A stretch of DNA of 64,000 nt from the NCBI GenBank assembly GCA_028671895.1, contig CM053806.1:19975001-20039000 (forward strand), given 5' to 3'. Position numbers and translations under genes: made by a program. Source of the stretch: Oenanthe sinensis. Its lineage: Eukaryota > Streptophyta > Magnoliopsida > Apiales > Apiaceae. Shown piece after piece: positions 57,820 to 64,000 of this stretch (position 1 is its first letter; each line of letters starts with the position of its first letter). A model generated the notes under the pieces. That model saw only the letters and a program-made list of their open reading frames with translations. It was not told the origin of the DNA and did no database searches.

Positions 57820-58192
57820 CAAGAGGAGGCTAATGACTTTTGGTAAAAATGCATGTGGTACTAGCATTTTGAGGATTCGGTGATGCAGTAGTGTCGTTGT
57901 TTCTGGCCACTTTTTAGGCATTTTGATCATCTATATTATGTTTAGTTCCAGACTCGTATTGCCTGTTGTTGACTATGACATTCAGTGGTTGCGACCAAGG
58001 ATCGCCGTTTGTATATATTTGCCTTACTTTCAGTTCTGTATATCTATCTTTAAGCATTGTCACATACACTCTACTGTCAAATATTGCCGCAAATTGGTTA
58101 GTGTATTGAGCAGGATTATGAAACCTACATTGGTGAGTAATGGTTACTAAGGATTATGATCTAAGTTATTCTGACAAAAATTTTCTTAATAA
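57820..58192 (+). other. G3 leader before gag
   Basis: About 370 bases of AT-rich leader between the extra ORF and gag. I see nothing else in it. Confidence 0.5.
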
Positions 58193-59347
58193 ATGTCAGA
58201 ACAATTCCTTCTAGACGCGTGGGAACGAGAGCACACCCAGCCGAGTCCGTGGCTCAGGTTAGCAATAACCAAGAAGAGGAAAATCGAAACCCCCCAGAGG
58301 AAGAGGAAAATGATATTGGTAACAATGAATTGGATGACCAAGATTATGAAGAAGAGGAATATGAGAATACCCAAGAGGAAGAAGAGCAAGAGGGGGGGTC
58401 AGATGGAGCAGTTTGTGAGGTTACTCAGACAGAACTTGAATCACCAACCCCCACATCCTAGACACTCAGTGGCGAATGCCTTTAAAGCCTTTAAGTCACT
58501 TAAACCACCAGAGTTCCGAGGAACGACAGATCCAGTCGAGGCAAGAGCCTGGCTGAAGGAAATGGAGAAAACCTTCGAGATAATGGGTACTGAGGAGGCC
58601 CAAAAGACTATATTTGCCACTTACCTCCTCAAGGGATATGCTAACTTTTGGTGGGAAGCCAAGAAAAACTTGGAAGCAGATGTCGTCATCACTTGGGCAA
58701 GATTCAGCGAGCTGTTCTTGGAAAAGTATTTCTCTAGGTTCATGGAAACTCAGATGGAGCAAAAATTTCTGGAGCTAAAACAGGAAAACTTGACAGTGGC
58801 GGAGTATGAAGCCAAGTTTACAGAACTGTCAAGGTTTGTGCCAGACTTCGTGAACACAGAAGCTAAGCGAGCTAGAAGGTTTCAACAAGGGCTGAAGCAG
58901 TGGATTCAGAACAGGGTAACAGTATTTGAGATTACCGATTATGCCATACTAGTACAGAAAGTCTCGATCGTGGAGGCAGGAAATGAGCAGATATCTAAGA
59001 GCAAGGAAATGAAGAAGAGGAAGTTTGAAAGCCGCGGAGAAAGTTCCGCGAGCGGAGGTTTTCCAAGCAAGGTCAACCGAGGGGCAGTATCGCAACCAGT
59101 GAGGAGCACAGGGTTCAGAAATTTTGGGAGTGGTAGTATTGTCCAGAATAGCCGACCAGCCGAGGTATCTCACTTCAGCCAATCCCGACCACCAATACCA
59201 GAATGTAAGAGTTGTGGAAGGAAGCACCTTGGCACCTGTCTCAAGGGGTCAACAGATTGTTTCAAATGTTGGCGAGTAGGACACTATGCTAGTAACTACC
59301 CCCAGAGTGGGTTGAAGTGCTTCCAGTGTGGAATGACGGGCACATGA
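58193..59347 (+). pseudogene. G3 gag, frameshifted
   Basis: The capsid core (FKSLKPPEFRGTTDPVEARA to VTVFEITDYAILVQK, about 58,480-58,960) and a CCHC knuckle (CFKCWRVGHYASNY, last Cys lost) are clear. The natural N-terminus, a Glu/Asp-rich stretch, is read in another frame (58,219-58,461). A 7-G run at 58,392-58,398 is the probable shift site. A missing G before CACATG near 59,336 throws the second knuckle (CFQCGMTG.HMKKDC) out of frame and ends the ORF at 59,347. It is homologous to G4 gag. Confidence 0.85.
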
Positions 59348-61980
59348 AAAAGGATTGCAAGGCAGCAGCACCCATAATGTCCAGGATGAGCGGGACAGCT
59401 TCCAACAGGCCCCCAACAGCAAGGACCTTCAATATGACAGTGAAGAATGTCGTGCGAGACGCGGACGTTATAGCAGGTACCCTTCTCCTTAATACTGTCA
59501 GCGTAAATGTTTTATTTGATTCTGGAGCTACTAGGTCCTTTGTGTCTAAGGATTTGGCATGCAAGTTAAAACTTAAAGCAAAACCTTTGAGAGAATTGTT
59601 GCAAGTAGAGATAGCCAACCGGGAAGTAATTCTAGTTAGTCAGGTACACCCAAACTGTAATTTAGAGATAGATGGGCAAACTTTTGGAGTAGATATAATC
59701 CCTTTTCAGCTAGGAGAGTTTGATGTCATTTTGGGAATGTACTGGTTGTCAAGTAGCGGTGCACAGACCAAGAGATTGTTACGAAAAGAAGAAGATCAAA
59801 TTGAAAGTGCTAGGAGGGAAAGAGGTCGTGTTCAAGGGACAACGACAAGTTCAAAAATTTTTAAACATAGCCCAGACCAAGAGATTGTTACGAAAAGGGT
59901 GTGAGGCTTACCTAGCCCACGTGGTAAACACCAGTCAAGAGATGCCTAAACTTAGAGACCTTCGAGTGGTGGCCGAATTCGAGGATGTATTCCCCGAGGA
60001 TCTTCTAGGACTACCACCCGACCGGGAAATAGAGTTTGCAATCGAACTAGCCCCAAGAACGGCGCCAGTTTGAAAGGCCCCATATCGTTTAGCCCCAGTA
60101 GAAATGAAGGAACTAGCCACCCAACTACAAGAATTATTAGAACTAGGAATGATAAGGCCGAGCGTGTCACCATAGGGTGTGCCGGTATTATTCGTAAAGA
60201 AGAAAGACGGCAACATGCGACTATGCATAGACTACCGAGAGCTGAACAAGCTAACGATCAAGAACAAGTATCCCCTACCAAGGATTGACGACCTGTTCGA
60301 CCAATTGAAAGACGCGGTGTATTTTTTCAAGATTGACCTCAGGACGGGGTATCATCAACTAAAGATTAAGCCCGAGGACATACCAAAGACAGCATTTCGC
60401 ACCAGATATGGGCACTACGAGTTTTTGGTAATGTCATTTGGATTAACCAATGCCCCAGCAGCTTTCATGGATTTGATGAACCGAGTTTTCAAGAAATACT
60501 TGGACAAGTTCATCATTGTTTTCATCAATGATATTTTGATCTATTCAAAAACCGAAGAAGAACACGCTGAACATCTGATAATAGTTCTGGAGATCTTAAG
60601 GGAGGAAAGGTTGTTTGCCAAATTCTCGAAATGTGAATTTTGGCTCAGAGAAGTCCAATTTTTGGGACATGTAGTAAGCAGCGAAGGGATACTAGTCGAC
60701 CCGGCCAAGATAGAAGCCGTTTCCAATTGGGAAAGACCTACCACACCAACTGAAGTAAGAAGTTTCGTGGGACTGACAGGTTATTACCGGAGATTCGGGC
60801 AAGATTTTGCCAAGATAGCCGCCCCACTGACTCGGCTTACTCGGAAGATAGAAAAGTTTAATTGGACCGAGAAATGTGAGAAAAGCTTTTAAGAATTGAA
60901 GAAGAGATTAATAACAGCTCTAGTGTTAGCGCTACCTGACGGAAAGGGAGATTTCGTAATCTACAGCGATGCCTCGCATAAGGGATTAGGGTGCGTGCTT
61001 ATGCAGCACGACAAGGTGATTGCTTATGCATCATGACAATTGAAGGAATATGAAATAAGGTATTCCACTCATGACTTAGAACTAGCCGCGATAGTCTTCA
61101 CATTGAAAATTTAGAGGCACTACTTGTATGGCGAGAAATGTGAAATCTTTACGGACCATAAGAGCCTAAAGTATATCTTCACACAGAAGGAATTGAACAT
61201 GAGGCAAAGAAGGTGGCTGAAGTTGATTAAGGATTATGACTGCGAAATTCTGTATCACCCAGGGAAGGCCAATGTAGTGGCCGATGCCCTTAGTAGGAAG
61301 GAAAGACTTAAGATGATGACCTCTTCGGAGAAGCTGATTAACGAGTTTGAAAAGATGGAAATCGAGGTAAAGGTTGCCAGAAAGGGCACAGAAGGATTAT
61401 TTGAGATTAGTATGCAACCCCCATTGATAGAAAAGATCAGGTTGTGCCAAGAAAGGAAGCGAACAGACGAATGGAAGTCCCTGACTAGAGAAGAAATAAA
61501 GTGCGAGAAGGACAGTAAGGGAATAATGAGATATGCCTCCAAAATCTGGATTCCAAATGTGCGAGAATTAAAGGATGAGATTTTGCATGAAGGACACAAT
61601 TCGAGGTATTCAATTCATCCGGGTAGCACCAAGATGTATAAGGATTTGAAAGAGTTTTACTGGTGGCCGAACCTGAAAAAGGACGTGGTGGAATGGGTAA
61701 GCAAATGTTTGACGTGTCAAAGAGTGAAAGCAGAACACCAGAGACCTAGTGGTCTTCTACAGCCCTTGGAAATCCCCGAGTGGAAGTGGGAACAGATAAC
61801 AATGGACTTCGTAGTAGGCTTGTCGAGGACGAGCACCAACCAGATGCGATATGGGTGATCATAGATCGCCTAACCAAGTCCGCTCATTTTCTTCCAATCA
61901 ATGAAAGGTATACAGTTAACCGACTAGTGGAGATTTACATCAAGGAAATTGTAGTGCGACATGGAGTAGAAGTAGGATAG
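59317..61980 (+). pseudogene. G3 pol: protease, RT, RNase H, integrase N-half
   Basis: The protease motif VLFDSGATRSFVS lies near 59,510 (frame 1). A frame change at about 59,760 leads to a frame running through FLNIAQTKRLL (about 59,860), RT (LFVKKKDGNMRLCIDYREL near 60,190) and RNase H (VIYSDASHKGLG near 60,962). Stops lie at 60,071-60,073, 60,173-60,175, 60,890-60,892, 61,034-61,036 and 61,112-61,114. The RT active-site box reads FINDIL (Asn codon 60,527-60,529 in place of Asp). The integrase zinc finger is present (61,590-61,730); a further frame change near 61,850 precedes AIWVIIDRLTKSAHFLPI. The gene stops after VVRHGV at 61,965, fused to the LTR tail; the DDE second half and chromodomain are deleted. 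Confidence 0.88.
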
Positions 61981-62314
61981 GGGTACAGTTGTTGATGGTA
62001 CGTCTTATCTATAAGTATGATCTATGTAAGTTACTTAACAAAAATATGCATTACCATTCGGTACTGTTTCAAGTAGAAACCGCATTGCCTTCATAGGTCA
62101 AGGAACTTACTTTTGGGATTATAATATTACTCTGATGGGTTTTATGTATTATATGTGTATTCGTTCTGAGACTATAATCAGTAGGGTATGTATGTGAACT
62201 GTGGGGTCACCGCAGGTGAAAGATTATCATTAAGGATTAAGTTAAATGTATTAACAGCAGGAAAAAGGGACGGTGGCGGCCCAGATCTCTGACCCCGGGT
62301 CTGGGGGTGCCACA
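61963..62314 (+). repeat. G3 3' LTR, terminal ~350 bp only
   Basis: It matches 56,544-56,893 with about nine or ten differences. The fusion point lies in GGAGTA.AAGTAGGATAGGGG, shared between the integrase side and the LTR. It ends GGGGGTGCCACA before the GAATC duplication. Confidence 0.92.
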
Positions 62315-62319
62315 GAATC
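62315..62319 (+). other. Target-site duplication GAATC, right copy (G3)
   Basis: GAATC directly follows the G3 LTR terminus CACA and matches 39,735-39,739. Confidence 0.9.
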
Positions 62320-63791
62320 GAGTTTAAAGAATCAGAGTTTTCCTCACCAGAGTTTAGTTGAACAGAGTTTATCTCGTCAGAGTTTGGTTCAACAATGTTT
62401 GACTCATCGGAGTTTAGTTCAACAGAGTTTATTTTCTGCAGTTCATTCTCAAATCTCAGAGTCTCATGTGCATCTTTATCATGTAATCCAACTATTTTCC
62501 CTTCATCAAAATAGACATTTATTAATTCCATGACTGTTCTTGTCCTTAAGTTGAATACTTTGAATGCCCTTGAAGTGGTTTTAGAAGTTGTTGCATAACC
62601 AACAAAAATTCATTCATCTGCTTTAATTTCAAACTTCTTTAATTGTTCAGGATGTGTTTTGAGAATAAAACACTTACTTCCAAAGATGTGAAAGTACTTG
62701 ACACTTGGCTTTCTTTCCTTCAAAGATTCATAAGGAGTCATTCCATGTTTGTTTATTAAAGAACAATTCTGAGTGATGCATGCAGTGTTCACAGCTTCTG
62801 CTAAAAAATAAGTAGGTAGATTTGCTCCTTCTAGCATTGTTCTGGCAGCTTCTATTAAAGTTCTGTTCTTTCTTTCAACTACACCATTTTGTTGAGGTAT
62901 GCCAGGTGCTGAGAATTGTTGTGTAATACCTTTTGTTGAGCAGAATTTCTTCATTGTAGAGTTCTTAAACTCTGTTCCATTATCACTCCTTAGATTCTTT
63001 ACTTTATAAATTGATCCATTCTCAATCATTGCAATATGATCAATAATTATTTCTGCAGTTTCATCCTTCTTATGCAAAAAGTACACCCAGGTAAATCTAG
63101 TGTAATCATCAACTATCACTAGAGTATATCTCTTCTTTCTAATAGACATAATATTGACTGGACCAAATAAATCAAGATGCAATAGATGAAAAGGTTGATC
63201 AATAGAGTTTTCAATTTTGCTCTTGAAAGTTGTCTTCTTTTGTTTGGCCTTTTGACATGAATCACAGAGTCCATCAGGATGAAATTGAACTTTTGGAAGA
63301 CCTCTAACTAGGTCCTTCTTTACCAATTCATTAATGTTACCAAAGTTCAAGTGACACAGCTTTTTGTGCCAATTCCAGCTTTCCATTTGTGATGCCTTTC
63401 CAAGTAGACAGGTTAAGGGACCATTAGAATTAACATCCATGCTTGCTTCAAATAAATTGTTATGTTTGTGGCCAATAAGAACTATTTTCCCATTTTTCTA
63501 GCTTTTCACTTTACAATGAGTTCCATGAAATTCCACAGAATAACCTCTGTCTATCATTTGACTCACACTTAGAAGATTATGTTTGAGTCCTTTAACCAGA
63601 GCTACTTTCTCAATGATGACATTTCCAATCACAATGTTGCCATATCCCAGTGTTCTTCCTATGTTGCCATCTCCATAAGATACTGCTGGGCCAGCCTTCT
63701 CCTCAAACTCTGAAAGCAGGGATTTATTTCCAGTCATGTGTGCAGAACATCCACTATCAATCACTAGGATGTTTTTCCTGTTTCTCTGCAA
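62316..63791 (-). pseudogene. Copia-4 pol part 1: protease and integrase
   Basis: A single frame from 63,791 to the G3 insertion is broken by only two stops, TAG at 63,498-63,500 and TGA at 62,610-62,612. Protease: LVIDSGCSAHMTGNKSLL (about 63,765). GAG-pre-integrase finger: WHKKLCHLNF...CDSCQKAKQKK (63,360-63,230). Integrase core: HLDLFGPV, LRSDNGTEF and NGVVERKNR, so the D-D-E residues are present. An acidic linker with repeated NSD/NSE/NSG (62,430-62,320) follows and is cut by G3; it continues at 39,734. Loss of function is minor compared with Copia-1. Confidence 0.9.
62320..62430. repeat. CAGAGTTT motif cluster in the Copia-4 pol linker, right side of G3
   Basis: Five exact and several near copies (about 62,332, 62,347, 62,361, 62,377 and 62,420). 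The matching cluster on the other side of G3 is 39,500-39,620 with seven. In this region the motif is in frame and encodes N-S-D/E. Confidence 0.9.
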
Positions 63792-64000
63792 TCAGTAAAT
63801 GTAATTTAATTAATAGATTTGGGGACCCAAACTAGTTTGGGTCCTTTCTTTGAAAGCTTGTTAACTTTTGCAGCAAAAGTTCTTTTGTCAAGGTTTGTGT
63901 TAACAGAGTTTACATGATCAGAGTTTGCATTCACAGAGTTTGTACTGTCAGAGTTTACATTCCTTTTATCATACTTTATCACATATATTTGCTTGACAGT
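63792..64000 (-). pseudogene. Copia-4 gag/protease junction, window edge
   Basis: In the minus sense the frame contains four more motif copies (63,900-63,960) encoding NSD/NSV, then KKGPKLVWVPKS, the phrase that commonly precedes the Copia protease. A stop and frame change separate it from the protease frame. The rest of gag is outside the window. Confidence 0.7.

Larger units (their letters stand above)
39740..62314 (+). mobile_element. G3: plus-strand Gypsy (Tekay-type) inserted in Copia-4, with G4 nested in its 5' LTR
   Basis: Termini are TGTAAG...CCACA, flanked by the 5-bp duplication GAATC. In order: 5' LTR left part (39,740-40,984), G4, 5' LTR right part (54,352-56,893), PBS (56,900), leader ORF, gag, pol, and the last ~350 bp of the 3' LTR. 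A deletion joins the integrase gene directly to the LTR tail. Many nonsense changes make it non-autonomous. Confidence 0.9.
30466..64000 (-). mobile_element. Copia-4: minus-strand Copia element, interrupted twice, 5' end off the window
   Basis: Read from right to left: gag tail (from the window edge), protease, integrase, linker, [G3 block 39,740-62,319 including one TSD copy], RT, RNase H, motif-rich spacer, env-like ORF, polypurine tract, [solo LTR 30,975-32,517], 3' LTR. The visible element without insertions is about 9.4 kb. Only a few stops break pol, so it is younger than Copia-1. The left flank is ATTGA (30,461-30,465); the same five bases should follow the unseen 5' LTR. Confidence 0.9.

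Overview
This window is plant nuclear DNA made almost entirely of nested LTR retrotransposons. The grounds are Ty1/Copia polyproteins with SGCSRHMTG-type proteases and YVDDIIFGST reverse transcriptases, Ty3/Gypsy chromovirus polyproteins with a C-terminal chromodomain of Tekay/Del type, primer-binding sites matching initiator tRNA-Met (TGGTATCAGAGC), G-rich polypurine tracts, and long AT-rich LTRs. A repeat-rich eudicot is the best guess, but nothing identifies the species. I see no host gene, tRNA, rRNA or CRISPR array.

Layout, left to right. (1) 1-12,954: Copia-1 (+), a Sirevirus/SIRE-like element with decayed gag, pol and a ~4.2 kb env-like third ORF, ending in a 1.34 kb 3' LTR; its 5' LTR lies off the left edge. 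(2) 12,955-15,206: Copia-2 (+), the middle of a related element into whose gag Copia-1 inserted. (3) 15,207-19,304: G1, a wrecked Gypsy pol 3' end plus 3' LTR (+). (4) 19,305-19,719: a short Copia-type LTR. (5) 19,720-29,207: G2, the 5' end of a minus-strand Gypsy (leader, PBS, 5' LTR), whose LTR is split by the 3' part of Copia-3 (+, 21,440-25,083). The G1 and G2 LTRs form a long inverted repeat. (6) 29,208-30,465: a plus-strand env-like N-terminus, possibly the far end of Copia-2. (7) 30,466 to beyond 64,000: Copia-4 (-), with its 3' LTR, a 1.54 kb solo LTR wedged at the LTR/polypurine-tract boundary (5-bp TSD), a four-piece env-like ORF, RNase H-RT, and integrase-protease. (8) 39,740-62,314: G3 (Gypsy, +) inserted into the Copia-4 pol linker with TSD GAATC. 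(9) 40,985-54,351: G4 (Gypsy, -) inserted into the G3 5' LTR. G4 carries an intact 1,519-codon gag-pol and nearly identical 3.3-kb LTR segments, so it is the youngest element.

The order of insertion can be read directly: Copia-2, then Copia-1, the Gypsy block and Copia-4, then G3 inside Copia-4, then G4 inside G3. LTR divergence agrees, at roughly 3% for G3 and 0.4% for G4 by eye.

The most unusual signal is in the Copia elements. Each has amplified its own unrelated short motif. Copia-1 has about eight 20-bp-stem hairpins, Copia-3 has three 48-bp palindrome-bearing tandem units, and Copia-4 has dozens of copies of a TAAACTCTGA motif. In Copia-1 and Copia-4 the motif is concentrated at the same two places: the spacer between pol and the env-like ORF, and the LTR U3 upstream of the TATA box. 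In Copia-4 the U3 copies are in the opposite orientation to the body copies, so the two sets would be complementary in the RNA. Both Gypsy elements with a readable leader also carry an extra acidic/helical ORF between the PBS and gag.
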